From NCBI GenBank assembly GCA_041744575.1, contig JBGTKP010000024.1, positions 46,039 to 110,038 of the forward strand: a stretch of DNA of 64,000 nucleotides, read 5' to 3'. Below, piece after piece: positions 1 to 9,401 of the stretch. The notes beneath the pieces were generated by a model, which made no database searches, was not told the origin of the DNA, and saw nothing but the letters and a program-made list of their open reading frames with translations. Both the position numbers and the translations under genes were made by a program. Origin of the DNA: JTS-RE37 sp041744575. Lineage in GTDB: Bacteria; Bacteroidota; Bacteroidia; Flavobacteriales; Flavobacteriaceae. How positions within the stretch are numbered: position 1 is the first letter of the stretch; each line of letters starts with the position of its first letter.

Positions 1-25
1 CTTTAAATATGTACTTTTGATCTTG

Positions 26-57
26 CAAATTTAGAGGAAGGATTTGACTGATTGCAA
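26..57 (-). promoter_or_regulatory. Leftward Bacteroidetes-type promoter
   Basis: Read on the minus strand there is a TTG (-33 type) at 57-55, a 21-base spacer, and TAAATTTG at 33-26, a match to the TAnnTTTG -7 element of Bacteroidetes sigma factor. It points out of the window to the left, so a divergent gene probably starts just beyond position 1. No experimental support; pattern match only. Confidence 0.5.
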
Positions 58-205
58 CCTCTTGACCTGGCAGACATTTCCTGTATGAACAGCAGAAATT
101 AGGCCCGGCAAAAAATGCTAAAGCAGTTTTCTCCGCTTATTCCGGAACTGTCGGCATACTGGAAATCATCCAAAGTGACCCTTCCTCGTTAAAATATAAT
201 CTTAA

Positions 206-1462
206 ATGGCATATTTATTTACGTCGGAATCGGTTAGTGAAGGCCATCCTGATAAAATTGCGGATCAGATAAGCGACGCTTTGCTCGATAACTTTCTGGC
301 ATTCGACCCGGAGAGCAAGGTAGCATGTGAAACGCTGGTCACAACAGGCCAGGTTGTCCTGGCCGGGGAAGTTAAAAGTCAGACCTACGTAGACCTGCAG
401 CAAATTGCAAGAGAAGTGATCAATTCCATTGGCTATACCAAAGGAGAATATCAGTTCAGCGGAGATTCCTGCGGGATTATTTCACTGATTCACGAGCAGT
501 CCAAGGATATTAACCAGGGAGTGGACAGGGGTTCCAAGGAACAGCAGGGGGCCGGAGACCAGGGGATGATGTTCGGTTATGCTACCAGGGAAACAGAAAA
601 TTATATGCCGCTGGCCCTGGATATTTCAAATAAAATACTGATACAACTGGCCTCGGAAAGACGAAAGAACGAAGCGATGAATTACCTCAGGCCCGACGCC
701 AAAGCGCAGGTGACGATCGAGTATTCGGATGACAATACGCCTCAGCGTATAGATACCATCGTTGTTTCGACCCAGCATGATGATTTTGACAAGGACGATG
801 AGCGGATGCTGGCCCGGATCAAAAAGGATATCATCCATATCCTGATACCACTCGTGAAAGACCAATTACCCGAAGCCATCAGGAAGCTCTTCAATGACCA
901 GATAAAGTACTATATCAATCCTACAGGCAAATTTGTTATTGGTGGCCCTCATGGGGATACAGGCCTCACCGGAAGAAAAATTATTGTGGATACCTATGGG
1001 GGCAAGGGTGCCCATGGCGGTGGCGCATTCAGCGGGAAGGACCCAAGTAAAGTAGACAGGAGCGGGGCCTATGCGGCTAGGCATGCCGCCAAGAATCTGG
1101 TGGCAGCGGGTGTCGCAGATGAGATCCTTGTGCAGTTGAGTTATGCCATCGGCATGGTAGAACCAACTTCCATTTTCGTTGAAACCTATGGTACCTCCAA
1201 AGTGGACATTGCTGATAGTGAAATTGCCAGGAAAGTCACAGAACTATTTGATATGCGACCCTTCGCGATCGAAGAACGACTTAAACTTAGAAACCCGATT
1301 TATCTGGAATCTGCTGCCTATGGTCATATGGGGAAAGAACCAAGAATGGTTACCAAGGTATTTGAATCTCCATATAATGGCAGGATTGAACGGGAGGTGG
1401 AGTTATTCACCTGGGAAAAACTGGATATGATCGATGCTGTCAAGGCCGCATTCAATCTATAA
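206..1462 (+). CDS. metK: S-adenosylmethionine synthetase
   Basis: MetK makes S-adenosylmethionine from methionine and ATP in the cytoplasm. The 418-residue product is of normal family length and shows the signatures GAGDQGMMFGYA (about residue 116) and GGGAFSGKDPSKVDRSGAY (about residue 271), which form the ATP and phosphate sites, plus the N-terminal FTSESVSEGHPDK. The ATG at 206 begins directly at the conserved N terminus. It heads a methionine gene region, but no S-box aptamer lies in the 205 bases before it, unlike metY and the methionine synthase genes further on. Identification is secure. Confidence 0.98.
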   Translation: MAYLFTSESVSEGHPDKIADQISDALLDNFLAFDPESKVACETLVTTGQVVLAGEVKSQTYVDLQQIAREVINSIGYTKGEYQFSGDSCGIISLIHEQSKDINQGVDRGSKEQQGAGDQGMMFGYATRETENYMPLALDISNKILIQLASERRKNEAMNYLRPDAKAQVTIEYSDDNTPQRIDTIVVSTQHDDFDKDDERMLARIKKDIIHILIPLVKDQLPEAIRKLFNDQIKYYINPTGKFVIGGPHGDTGLTGRKIIVDTYGGKGAHGGGAFSGKDPSKVDRSGAYAARHAAKNLVAAGVADEILVQLSYAIGMVEPTSIFVETYGTSKVDIADSEIARKVTELFDMRPFAIEERLKLRNPIYLESAAYGHMGKEPRMVTKVFESPYNGRIEREVELFTWEKLDMIDAVKAAFNL

Positions 1463-1501
1463 TTTTTTATAAAAGATTAGGAAATTCCATTTTTCAGTAC
1501 C

Positions 1502-1509
1502 TATATTTG
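1502..1509 (+). promoter_or_regulatory. -7 element before the first S-box
   Basis: TATATTTG matches TAnnTTTG and lies 31 bases before the first paired base of the riboswitch, a suitable place for the start of the metY leader transcript. No TTG is found at the usual -33 distance, so only half of the promoter is supported. Confidence 0.45.
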
Positions 1510-1539
1510 CAGAAGTCAAGTTCAAACACTTATTGTCTG

Positions 1540-1655
1540 GTTATCAAGAAAGGCGGAGGGAATAGACCCTGTGAAGCCTTAGCAACCCTTTGAACCAATT
1601 TTCGAAGAAGGTGCTACATTCTATCCCCCGACTGTCACCGCGGTGGACAGATAAC
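1540..1655 (+). ncRNA. SAM-I (S-box) riboswitch, copy 1
   Basis: The leader of metY carries the S-box core: GTTATCAAGAAAGGCGGAGG at 1540, then the conserved CCCTGTGAAGCCTTAGCAACC segment, GGTGCTACATTCTATCC, and a closing GGACAGATAAC. The outer P1 stem pairs GTTATC (1540-1545) with GATAAC (1650-1655). The family binds SAM and lowers expression of methionine genes when SAM is plentiful. About 210 bases separate the aptamer from the metY ATG and no clear intrinsic terminator is seen there, so the mode of output is unresolved. It closely resembles the second copy at 14212. Confidence 0.95.
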
Positions 1656-1717
1656 ACATTAGATTACTTTCGTAATTTACTTTCTTCATAACTTTTAAAA
1701 ACAACTGAATGCGAGGC

Positions 1718-1769
1718 TCGCTTTCTTGTGTTTGTTCCCTGGTTTTTAGTCCAGGGAAACGAGCAATAC
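1718..1769 (+). promoter_or_regulatory. Stem-loop between S-box and metY
   Basis: Eight bases TTCCCTGG pair with CCAGGGAA around a short loop (about 1735-1760), flanked by GCTCG and CGAGC that can close a larger stem (about 1722-1767). No U-tract follows, so it is not an ordinary terminator. It may be part of the expression platform of the riboswitch or an mRNA stabiliser; this is inference from pairing only. Confidence 0.4.
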
Positions 1770-1866
1770 CCTGAAAATTCTAGTCCATTCAGAGTGTCAG
1801 CTTGTAAGGACTTTGAGAAAAGAAATTAATCCGGTATTCTTAAGGAATACCCTAATATCAACCAGT

Positions 1867-3159
1867 ATGAGTGACTTACATTTTTCTACCAACGCCCTTC
1901 ACGCAGGGCATGACACACACCTGAATGCGGGAACCCGTGCCGTTCCCATCTATCAGAGCACCGCGTATGTATTCAATAATTCCGACCATGCAGCGAATCT
2001 TTTTTCCCTTGCTGAGTTCGGAAATATCTACAGCCGGATCAACAATCCCACCAATGACATTCTTGAACAGAGGCTGGCTGTCCTCGAAGGAGGAATCGCA
2101 TCAGTAGTTACTGCCTCCGGTACCGCAGCCTTGAATGCCACCTTACTGGTATTGTTGAGGTCTGGTGACCACATTGTCTCGAGCAACAGTCTCTATGGCG
2201 GGACCTATAATCTGTTCAATGTAACGCTTCCCAGGCTGGGGATCACCACCACTTTTGTAGATCCTTCAGATCCTGCCAATTTTGGTAAGGCAGTTCGCGA
2301 AAATACGAGAGTCATCTTTGCGGAGTCACTCGGGAATCCCAAACTTGACGTCCTGGATCTGCAAGCGATCGCAGACGAAGCAAAGGCGGCCAAAATTCCA
2401 TTCATTGTAGACAATACGGTGCCGACACCTGCGCTGCTAAGACCCATTGAATATGGTGCAAACATTGTTATCCACTCGTTAACCAAGTACATAAACGGAA
2501 ATGGAACCGCACTTGGCGGGGCTATTATTGATGCCGGTACTTTTGATTGGGCCAATGGAAAATTTCCGGAGTTTACAGAACCATCACCGGGATATCACGG
2601 GCTGGTCTACCATGAAGCCCTGGGCCCCGCTGCATTTATAGCCAAGGCCCGTATTGAAGGACTCAGGGATCACGGAGGGTGTCTGAGCCCCTTTAACGCC
2701 TTCCAGATCATACAAGGACTTGAAACCCTTGAGATCCGCATGAAAAGGCACAGTGAAAGTGCCATGGCGCTCGCACTCTGGTTAAAGCAACAAAAACAGG
2801 TCAGCTGGGTCAATTATCCCGGGCTGAAGGACAGTCCTTATGCAAGCCTTGCGGCCAAATATTTACCAAAGGGTCAAAGCAGCCTGGTAACCTTTGGCGT
2901 AAAAGGCGGCTTTGAAGCAGCTAAAAAGGTCGCGGATGATACAAAACTTTTTTCCCTGCTCGCCAATATTGGCGACACAAAATCGCTGATTATCCACCCG
3001 GCAAGCACCACACACCAGCAACTGGACGATGCTTCTCAGGAAGCAACAGGGGTAACCAAAGACCTCATCAGGATTTCGGTTGGTCTGGAAGACCTGGAAG
3101 ATCTGAAGGCAGATCTCGGAGGGGTGTTTGCAACGCTCGACACTTCAGTAATGGCTTAA
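1867..3159 (+). CDS. metY: O-acetylhomoserine sulfhydrylase (MetY)
   Basis: This PLP enzyme of the Cys/Met metabolism family replaces the acetyl group of O-acetylhomoserine with sulfide, giving homocysteine. The PLP-binding lysine is in SLTKYINGNGTALGG at about residue 207, and the 430-residue length and GLVYHEALG region fit MetY rather than the shorter cystathionine enzymes. The reading frame is open back to a TTG at 1813, but the ATG at 1867 starts the usual MSDLHFSTNALHAG. It lies under S-box control and just before the gene that makes its substrate, so direct sulfhydrylation is probably the route to homocysteine here. Confidence 0.95.
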   Translation: MSDLHFSTNALHAGHDTHLNAGTRAVPIYQSTAYVFNNSDHAANLFSLAEFGNIYSRINNPTNDILEQRLAVLEGGIASVVTASGTAALNATLLVLLRSGDHIVSSNSLYGGTYNLFNVTLPRLGITTTFVDPSDPANFGKAVRENTRVIFAESLGNPKLDVLDLQAIADEAKAAKIPFIVDNTVPTPALLRPIEYGANIVIHSLTKYINGNGTALGGAIIDAGTFDWANGKFPEFTEPSPGYHGLVYHEALGPAAFIAKARIEGLRDHGGCLSPFNAFQIIQGLETLEIRMKRHSESAMALALWLKQQKQVSWVNYPGLKDSPYASLAAKYLPKGQSSLVTFGVKGGFEAAKKVADDTKLFSLLANIGDTKSLIIHPASTTHQQLDDASQEATGVTKDLIRISVGLEDLEDLKADLGGVFATLDTSVMA

Positions 3160-3238
3160 TTTATAGGACCTGGCAGGTTTTTCTTTCATCTGGATTTTAA
3201 GATAACAGGAAAATTGGTCAGGTCTTAGTATGTGATCT

Positions 3239-6200
3239 ATGCTCTATCATCTAAAGATACCCGGTTATACCACCTTTAACGGCAGCACACAGGACATCCG
3301 GCTGTCGTACGAAGTTTTTGGAAAAGAACTTCATTCTGCGCCGGTGGTACTGGTGAACCATGCCCTTACAGGCAACTCGAAGGTTACGGGTCCGGATGGC
3401 TGGTGGTCTTCCCTTATTGGTGACGGGTTGTGTATTGATACTACCAGATACACCGTGATGGCCTTTAATATTCCGGGGAATGGTTATGACGGATTTGTCA
3501 TAGAAAACTATAAGGACTTTGTGGCCGGAGACATTGCCCGTATTTTCATTCTGGGATTGCGGCAACTGGAAATTGACCGCTTATACGCCGTAATAGGTGG
3601 ATCTTTGGGCGGAGGAATTGCCTGGGAAATGGCGGCCCTCAACCCCGGGCTCATTCAGCATCTGATCCCTGTAGCCTCTGACTGGAAATCGACAGATTGG
3701 CTTATAGCCAATTGTCAGATCCAGGAACAATTTCTGGTGAATTCAAGAAATCCTGTTCATGACGCACGTATGCATGCCATGCTGTGCTACCGTACTCCTG
3801 AATCTTTTAAGGAACGCTTTAAGCGCAGTACGAATGCCGAGTTACAGGTTTTTAATGTGGAGAGCTGGCTCATGCATCACGGAAAAAAATTACAGGAGCG
3901 ATTTCAGCTTTCCGCCTATAAACTCACCAACCAGCTCTTAAAGACCATAGACATTACCAGAAATGGGGAAGAGGCTTTCAGTTTTCTGAGAGAAAGTGAT
4001 ACAAGAATCCATATCATCGGCGTGGATTCCGACCTGTTCTTTACCGCCAAAGAGAATAAGGAAACCTTTAAACAGTTAGCCCAGGTGAACAGCAATGTAA
4101 CCTATGGCGAAATACATTCTATGCATGGCCATGATTCCTTCCTGATCGAGTTTGAGCAGATGCAACAATTATTGAAAGGCATATTTGATACCAACGGAGT
4201 AACAGAACGCCTGAAAATACTGAAGTTCGGCGGGCGTTCCCTGGCAAACGGCGAAGGATTGGAACGGGTGCTGAATATCATTGCTTCGAGAGCAGGAAAG
4301 ACAGATAATATCGCTGTCGTGGTCTCGGCGAGAGAAGATGCGACCGATCAATTGTTAAGGATCCTGGAGGACGCAGCCAGCGGTAAGGCATACCAGAAGG
4401 AATTTGAGGCTTTTGAAAAATACCAGCGGCATACTTTTAAGAATGTCAACCTGTCTCAGGAATTCCGGGAACTGGTGCAGTTGTTCGAAGGCGTCAGTTT
4501 ATTGGGAGATTACAGTGACAAGGTGAAAGACCAGGTCCTCGCATATGGGGAGCTGATTTCCGCCAAGTTGATTTCCAAACTTCTTATTGGAAAAGGGGTG
4601 AATGCGCACCTGCTTGATACCCGGAAATTGATCAAAACAGATGCCGGCTTTGGTAACGCACAGGTCCTGGAGGCCATATCAAAGGAAAACGTAATTCGCG
4701 CCTTCGGTAATTTGCCATCGGACGCCGTCCCGGTTTTCACAGGATATATTGGATCCAATATGGCCAATGAAACTACCACCCTTGGTCGCAACGGCAGCAA
4801 TTATACCGCCGCCTTAATCGCCAATTTCCTCGACGCAGAGGAATTGCAGAATTTTACCCACGTGGATGGTATTTTTACGGCGAATCCGGAATTAGTGCCA
4901 GAAGCACAGCGCATTTCCAACCTCTCTTACGGCGAAGCCAATGAGCTGGCAAATTTTGGGGCCAACATCCTTCATGCCAAGACCATTATTCCTTTAATTG
5001 AGAAGAACATTCCGCTCCGGATCATGAATACTTTTAATGAAGACAATAAAGGCACGTTGATCAGCGCTCTTACCAGCGAGGAAGGTATCAAATCCTTATC
5101 TGTCATTGAAAATGAATCCCTTATAAATATTGAGGGCAGGGGCCTCCTGGGAAAAGTAGGAGTTGATGCCCGTATTTTCAGGGTCCTCGGTCAGAATGAT
5201 ATCAATGTAGGGATTATTTCACAGGGTTCGTCGGAACGTGGGATTGGCCTTATCGTGGAGGCCTCCAAGGCAGAAAAAGCGAAGTCGGCCCTGGAAATCG
5301 AATTTCACGAAGATTTCCGGTCTCAGGACATGACTGCTATCACCATTATACACGATGTTTCTGTCATTTCCATTGTGGGACAGGACCTAAGTACCTTTCA
5401 CAAGCCTTACAACGCTTTGATCAAGAACCAGATTGTCCCGCTTCTCTTCAATAATACGATCTCGGGAAAGAATGTAAGTCTGGTTGTTAAGAAGCGAGAC
5501 TTGCACAAGGCGCTCAACGTCATGCATGGGCAGATTTTTGGTATCAGCAAGAAGGTAAATCTTGCTATTTTCGGGCATGGGAACGTCGGAGGCACCTTAA
5601 TTGATCAGATCCTGGGATCGTCAAAAAGCATTGAGAAACGAAAGGGGGTATTGGTGAATATTTTTGCCCTGGCCAATTCCAGGAAAGTCCTCCTAAATAA
5701 AAACGGGCTTCCAAAACACTGGAAAAAGGCTATTTCGGAACAAGGGGCTGCTTATACACTTGATGACATATTCAGGTATGCAACAACTCACCATTTGGAA
5801 AACCTGATCGCGGTTGACAATACGGCCAGCGGAGATTTTGTTTCCCATTATTCCGAATTTGTTGAGAATGGATTTGATCTGGTTTCTTCGAATAAAATTG
5901 CGAATACCCTGGGCTTTGATTTTTACCGGCAACTCCGGGAGGAATTGAATAAAAAACAAAAAACCTACCTCTATGAAACCAATGTGGGAGCAGGCCTGCC
6001 ACTTATTGATACTATTAAATTGTTGCATCTGTCCGGCGAGAATATAACACGTATCAAAGGTGTTTTTTCCGGATCCCTGAGTTATATTTTCAACACCTTT
6101 TCTGAAACAGAAACCCCTTTTTCCGAAGTCCTGAGGGATGCGGTGCGCCTTGGTTTTACCGAGCCGGACCCGCGGGAGGATCTGTCGGGTAATGATGTAG

Positions 6201-6625
6201 GCAGGAAATTGCTGATACTGGCCAGAGAACTCGACCTGCGAAATGAGTTTTCAGATATTGTTATAGAAAATCTGATCCCGGAATCATTGCGGAAAGGCAA
6301 AGTATCGGATTTTATGGATCATCTGGATATTTTGGATGACACTTTTTACGAGATAAAGAAAAACCAGGAAGAAGGACATGTGCTCCGATATATCGGAGAT
6401 CTGCATGGAGATCTTCAAAAAGAAAAGGGGATTCTCGACGTCGCACTTGTATCTGTTCCCCGTGAAAGTGCCCTCGGACAAGTGAAGGGATCCGACTCCA
6501 TTATCGAAATCTATACCGAATCTTATGGCAGGCAGCCTCTGGTAATACAGGGAGCAGGTGCGGGCGCGTCTGTAACCGCAAGGGGAGTATTCGGGGATAT
6601 TCTAAGAATCGCGGAAAAGGGATGA
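3239..6625 (+). CDS. Fused homoserine O-acetyltransferase / aspartokinase / homoserine dehydrogenase
   Basis: A 1128-residue three-enzyme fusion. Residues 1 to about 320 are a MetX alpha/beta hydrolase with nucleophile Ser122 in GGSLGGG, Asp265 and His298 in GHDSFL. From about 325 comes an aspartokinase domain (KFGGRSLANGEG, then two ACT-like segments near 620-760). From about 772 comes homoserine dehydrogenase with the nucleotide motif IFGHGNVGG and the catalytic region NVGAGLPLIDTIK through GFTEPDPREDLSGNDVGRKL. The protein would take aspartate to aspartyl phosphate, reduce semialdehyde to homoserine and acetylate homoserine for MetY next door. The aspartokinase signature reads KFGGRS where KFGGTS is usual. 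No stop or frameshift separates the parts. Confidence 0.93.
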   Translation: MLYHLKIPGYTTFNGSTQDIRLSYEVFGKELHSAPVVLVNHALTGNSKVTGPDGWWSSLIGDGLCIDTTRYTVMAFNIPGNGYDGFVIENYKDFVAGDIARIFILGLRQLEIDRLYAVIGGSLGGGIAWEMAALNPGLIQHLIPVASDWKSTDWLIANCQIQEQFLVNSRNPVHDARMHAMLCYRTPESFKERFKRSTNAELQVFNVESWLMHHGKKLQERFQLSAYKLTNQLLKTIDITRNGEEAFSFLRESDTRIHIIGVDSDLFFTAKENKETFKQLAQVNSNVTYGEIHSMHGHDSFLIEFEQMQQLLKGIFDTNGVTERLKILKFGGRSLANGEGLERVLNIIASRAGKTDNIAVVVSAREDATDQLLRILEDAASGKAYQKEFEAFEKYQRHTFKNVNLSQEFRELVQLFEGVSLLGDYSDKVKDQVLAYGELISAKLISKLLIGKGVNAHLLDTRKLIKTDAGFGNAQVLEAISKENVIRAFGNLPSDAVPVFTGYIGSNMANETTTLGRNGSNYTAALIANFLDAEELQNFTHVDGIFTANPELVPEAQRISNLSYGEANELANFGANILHAKTIIPLIEKNIPLRIMNTFNEDNKGTLISALTSEEGIKSLSVIENESLINIEGRGLLGKVGVDARIFRVLGQNDINVGIISQGSSERGIGLIVEASKAEKAKSALEIEFHEDFRSQDMTAITIIHDVSVISIVGQDLSTFHKPYNALIKNQIVPLLFNNTISGKNVSLVVKKRDLHKALNVMHGQIFGISKKVNLAIFGHGNVGGTLIDQILGSSKSIEKRKGVLVNIFALANSRKVLLNKNGLPKHWKKAISEQGAAYTLDDIFRYATTHHLENLIAVDNTASGDFVSHYSEFVENGFDLVSSNKIANTLGFDFYRQLREELNKKQKTYLYETNVGAGLPLIDTIKLLHLSGENITRIKGVFSGSLSYIFNTFSETETPFSEVLRDAVRLGFTEPDPREDLSGNDVGRKLLILARELDLRNEFSDIVIENLIPESLRKGKVSDFMDHLDILDDTFYEIKKNQEEGHVLRYIGDLHGDLQKEKGILDVALVSVPRESALGQVKGSDSIIEIYTESYGRQPLVIQGAGAGASVTARGVFGDILRIAEKG

Positions 6626-6694
6626 ACAGCTGTGAGCATTGTTAAGACCTCACTGAAACAGAAGGACATTTTCCGGAATTATTGATTTAAAATT

Positions 6695-7897
6695 ATGCGT
6701 GAACAAAAAAATAAAGCGACCCCTCAGTTTGAAACGATGGCGATAAGGACCCAAATGGAAAGGTCGAATTTCAGGGAACACTCCAATCCGGTCTATCTGA
6801 CCTCGAGTTTTGTCTTCGAGGATGCGGAAGATATGAGGGCATCATTTGCCGAAGAGAAAGAAGGCAATATTTACTCAAGGTATTCCAATCCCAACACTTC
6901 CGAACTTATTGAAAAGGTGTGCAAGATGGAAGGGGCAGAAGATGGTTTCGCTTTCGCGTCAGGAATGGCAGCCGTTTTCTCAACTTTTGCCGCCCTTCTC
7001 GAAAGCGGAGACCATATTGTCTCCTGCCGGAGTATTTTCGGATCGACACACAGCCTGCTCAGCCAATTTTTTCCAAAATGGCAGATCGGACACAGCTATT
7101 TCAGATTCGATCAGCCTGAAGCGGCAGAACAACTTATCACCCCGCGGACGAGGATGCTGTATGTAGAATCTCCCACCAATCCGGGGGTGGATATCCTTGA
7201 CCTCGAATTGTTGAGCGGGATCGCCAAAAGACACGGAATTTTGCTGGTGGTCGACAATTGCTTTGCCACCCCATATTTGCAACAACCCATAAGATTCGGC
7301 GCTGACCTCGTCATTCATTCGGCGACCAAACTGATGGACGGACAGGGTCGTGTTTTGGCCGGTTTGACTGTAGGCAACAAGGACCTGATAGACAAGATCT
7401 ATCGATTTTCGAGGATTACCGGCCCATCCTTATCGCCTTTCAATGCCTGGCTGTTGTCAAAAAGTCTTGAAACCCTCGCGGTAAGAGTAGACAGGCACTG
7501 CAGCAACGCGCTTGCCCTCGCCGAATTTTTGGAAAAGGACCCGAGAGTATCCTGGGTTAAATATCCTTTTCTCAGATCCCATCCTCAATATGCGCTGGCA
7601 AGGAAGCAAATGAAATCGGGAGGTAGCGTTGTCGCCTTTGAGGTCCATGGCGGGGTTGATGCCGGCCGGAAATTCTTTGATGCCGTACAATTATTGTCAC
7701 TTTCAGCCAATCTTGGGGATACCCGCAGCATTGTTACGCATCCTGCTTCCACTACGCATAGCAAACTTACCGAAAATGAGCGCCTGGAATCCGGTATTAC
7801 AGACGGTATGATCCGGGTCTCTGTGGGTCTGGAACATATTTCAGATATCATAGCCGACATCCGGCAGGCCCTGGATCAATGCGGGCCGGACGAATAG
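6695..7897 (+). CDS. metZ: Trans-sulfuration PLP enzyme, MetZ-like
   Basis: A second Cys/Met metabolism PLP enzyme of 400 residues, with the cofactor lysine at about residue 212 in HSATKLMDGQGRVLAG. The DGQGR stretch after the lysine is typical of O-succinylhomoserine sulfhydrylases, but cystathionine gamma-synthase and beta-lyase are close relatives and cannot be excluded from sequence alone. Because the upstream fusion carries an acetyltransferase, the actual substrate may be O-acetylhomoserine or cystathionine. It follows the fusion gene by 69 bases in the same direction and probably belongs to the same operon. Confidence 0.82.
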   Translation: MREQKNKATPQFETMAIRTQMERSNFREHSNPVYLTSSFVFEDAEDMRASFAEEKEGNIYSRYSNPNTSELIEKVCKMEGAEDGFAFASGMAAVFSTFAALLESGDHIVSCRSIFGSTHSLLSQFFPKWQIGHSYFRFDQPEAAEQLITPRTRMLYVESPTNPGVDILDLELLSGIAKRHGILLVVDNCFATPYLQQPIRFGADLVIHSATKLMDGQGRVLAGLTVGNKDLIDKIYRFSRITGPSLSPFNAWLLSKSLETLAVRVDRHCSNALALAEFLEKDPRVSWVKYPFLRSHPQYALARKQMKSGGSVVAFEVHGGVDAGRKFFDAVQLLSLSANLGDTRSIVTHPASTTHSKLTENERLESGITDGMIRVSVGLEHISDIIADIRQALDQCGPDE

Positions 7898-8043
7898 GGT
7901 CCATAAAGATCCAATGACCTGGCATTTGCTATTATAGGGGAATGGAATCGGGTGTTCCAATAAGCCTTCCGGAAGGTATGGAGTTGCGTTCCAGAAAACC
8001 TCGGGCCGGAAAGGAGCGTGTTAATTTTTACTATCTTCGCCCC

Positions 8044-8454
8044 ATGCTCTCCAAAAAGACCAAATACGGGCTGAAAGCACTGGCATATCTGGCAGTCCAG
8101 CCTAAAAACCAACCCGTCCAGATAGCGGAAATTTCAAAACACGAAAATATTTCACAGAAGTTCCTTGAAAGTATCCTGTTATCGCTGCGAAAAACCGGAT
8201 TTTTAGGATCGAAAAAGGGCAAAGGCGGGGGTTATTATTTGATAAAACATCCCTCCGAAATCCCGATGACCGCCGTCATGCGCGTTTTAGAGGGACCAAT
8301 CGCTATGGTTCCCTGTGTCAGTCTGAATTTTTATGAACAGTGCGCGGATTGTCCTGATGAAGCGACCTGTTCCGTCCATAGATTGATGTTACAGGTAAGG
8401 GACAGTGCCTTGGATGTCTATCGGACCACTACACTTCAGGATTTGTTGGTTTGA
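8044..8454 (+). CDS. Rrf2-family transcriptional regulator
   Basis: A 136-residue winged-helix repressor of the Rrf2 family (IscR, CymR, NsrR). MLSKKTKYGLKALAYLA opens the helix-turn-helix part, and GSKKGKGGGYYL is the wing. Cysteines at 91, 100, 103 and 109, with His112, could bind an iron-sulfur cluster or sense sulfur compounds, as in IscR-type members. The frame is open from 7942, but the ATG at 8044 gives the standard N terminus. Its place directly before cysH and the sulfite reductase, with TCTATAG-type palindromes in front of both, suggests that it controls sulfate assimilation; the link is inferred. Confidence 0.9.
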   Translation: MLSKKTKYGLKALAYLAVQPKNQPVQIAEISKHENISQKFLESILLSLRKTGFLGSKKGKGGGYYLIKHPSEIPMTAVMRVLEGPIAMVPCVSLNFYEQCADCPDEATCSVHRLMLQVRDSALDVYRTTTLQDLLV

Positions 8455-8567
8455 ACGTGGAAAAACGGAAGCTTATCGACATTTTTATGCGAATCTGTTA
8501 ACATTGGATTATTTTTGTTGCGTAATTCGTAATGAAATTCAGATTTAATTTTTAATCTATAAAAACC

Positions 8568-8655
8568 ATAGAGTTAGAGTAATATTCGGGGTTTTTTAAC
8601 GTATTTTATGGAGAATAAGTTTTAAATTTGAAAAGTCTACCAACTCTATAGGAGT
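8568..8655 (+). promoter_or_regulatory. cysH promoter with candidate Rrf2 operator
   Basis: TAAATTTG at 8623-8630 is a good -7 element. ACTCTATAGGAGT at 8643-8655 is an imperfect palindrome that would overlap the transcription start, a usual place for a repressor. A related half, ATAGAGTTAGAGT, lies upstream at 8568-8580. The core TCTATAG is shared with a perfect palindrome in front of the sulfite reductase gene. The rest of the 217-base gap is AT-rich with no gene. Confidence 0.5.
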
Positions 8656-8671
8656 AATAAAATTAGTGCCT

Positions 8672-9295
8672 ATGTTACTAGCAAAGCAGCAGATAGAAAA
8701 TCTGAATATCCAGTTCAAGGGTATTCCCCCCGAAGAAATTATCTCCTGGGCCATTCAGTATGCAGGTAATCCTGTGGTAACCACCAACTTCAGGCCTTAT
8801 GAAGTAGCCATCCTACATGCGGTAACAGATGTGATGCGTGATATTCCGGTCATCTGGTGCGATACAGGATATAACACACCAAAGACGTACCAGCATGCGG
8901 AAGAGCTAACTTACAGGCTTGGACTCAACATCAAACTATATGTTCCTCTTCAGACTTCTGCTCACAGGGATGCCGTGCTGGGAATTCCTGATGTTGAAGA
9001 TCCCCGTCACCGGGCATTTACAGAACAGGTAAAGCTCGAACCTTTTAAAAGGGCAATGCAGGAGCACCGTCCGGATGTGTGGTTTACCAACCTTAGAAAA
9101 GGCCAGACCGCTCACAGGGATACCCTTGATATCCTCAGTCTCAGTAAGGATGGAGTCTTAAAGGTGAGCCCATTTTACCATTGGAATGACGCTCAGCTTG
9201 ATGTCTATCTGAAGGAACGCAACCTTCCAAACGAGCATTCCTATTTTGATCCGACCAAAGTCCTGGAAAACCGGGAATGCGGATTGCATAGTTAA
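8672..9295 (+). CDS. cysH: Phosphoadenylyl-sulfate (PAPS/APS) reductase
   Basis: CysH reduces activated sulfate to sulfite with thioredoxin or a similar donor. The 207-residue protein has the adenine nucleotide alpha-hydrolase fold, a TNLRKGQTAHR motif, and the C-terminal catalytic ECGLHS. The paired cysteines that hold the 4Fe-4S cluster of plant-type APS reductases are absent, so a PAPS-type enzyme is more likely. The ATG at 8672 is preferred to a GTG two codons earlier. No cysD, cysN or cysC follows, which is unusual because sulfate activation genes commonly accompany it. Confidence 0.93.
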   Translation: MLLAKQQIENLNIQFKGIPPEEIISWAIQYAGNPVVTTNFRPYEVAILHAVTDVMRDIPVIWCDTGYNTPKTYQHAEELTYRLGLNIKLYVPLQTSAHRDAVLGIPDVEDPRHRAFTEQVKLEPFKRAMQEHRPDVWFTNLRKGQTAHRDTLDILSLSKDGVLKVSPFYHWNDAQLDVYLKERNLPNEHSYFDPTKVLENRECGLHS

Positions 9296-9359
9296 TCAAC
9301 CAGAGACCAACCACATCAATTGTATAAAAATAATTAAAGGCTGCTTTATATATCTACAA

Positions 9360-9371
9360 AGTCTATAGACT
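9360..9371 (+). promoter_or_regulatory. Perfect palindrome AGTCTATAGACT before sulfite reductase
   Basis: A 12-base perfect inverted repeat lies 31 bases before the sulfite reductase ATG, in the 106-base gap after cysH. It shares the TCTATAG core with the site before cysH. This is probably an operator for the neighbouring Rrf2 regulator and implies a second regulated promoter inside the cluster. Binding is inferred. Confidence 0.5.
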
Positions 9372-9401
9372 AAACATTATAAAGCTCCCAAATACACACA
9401 G

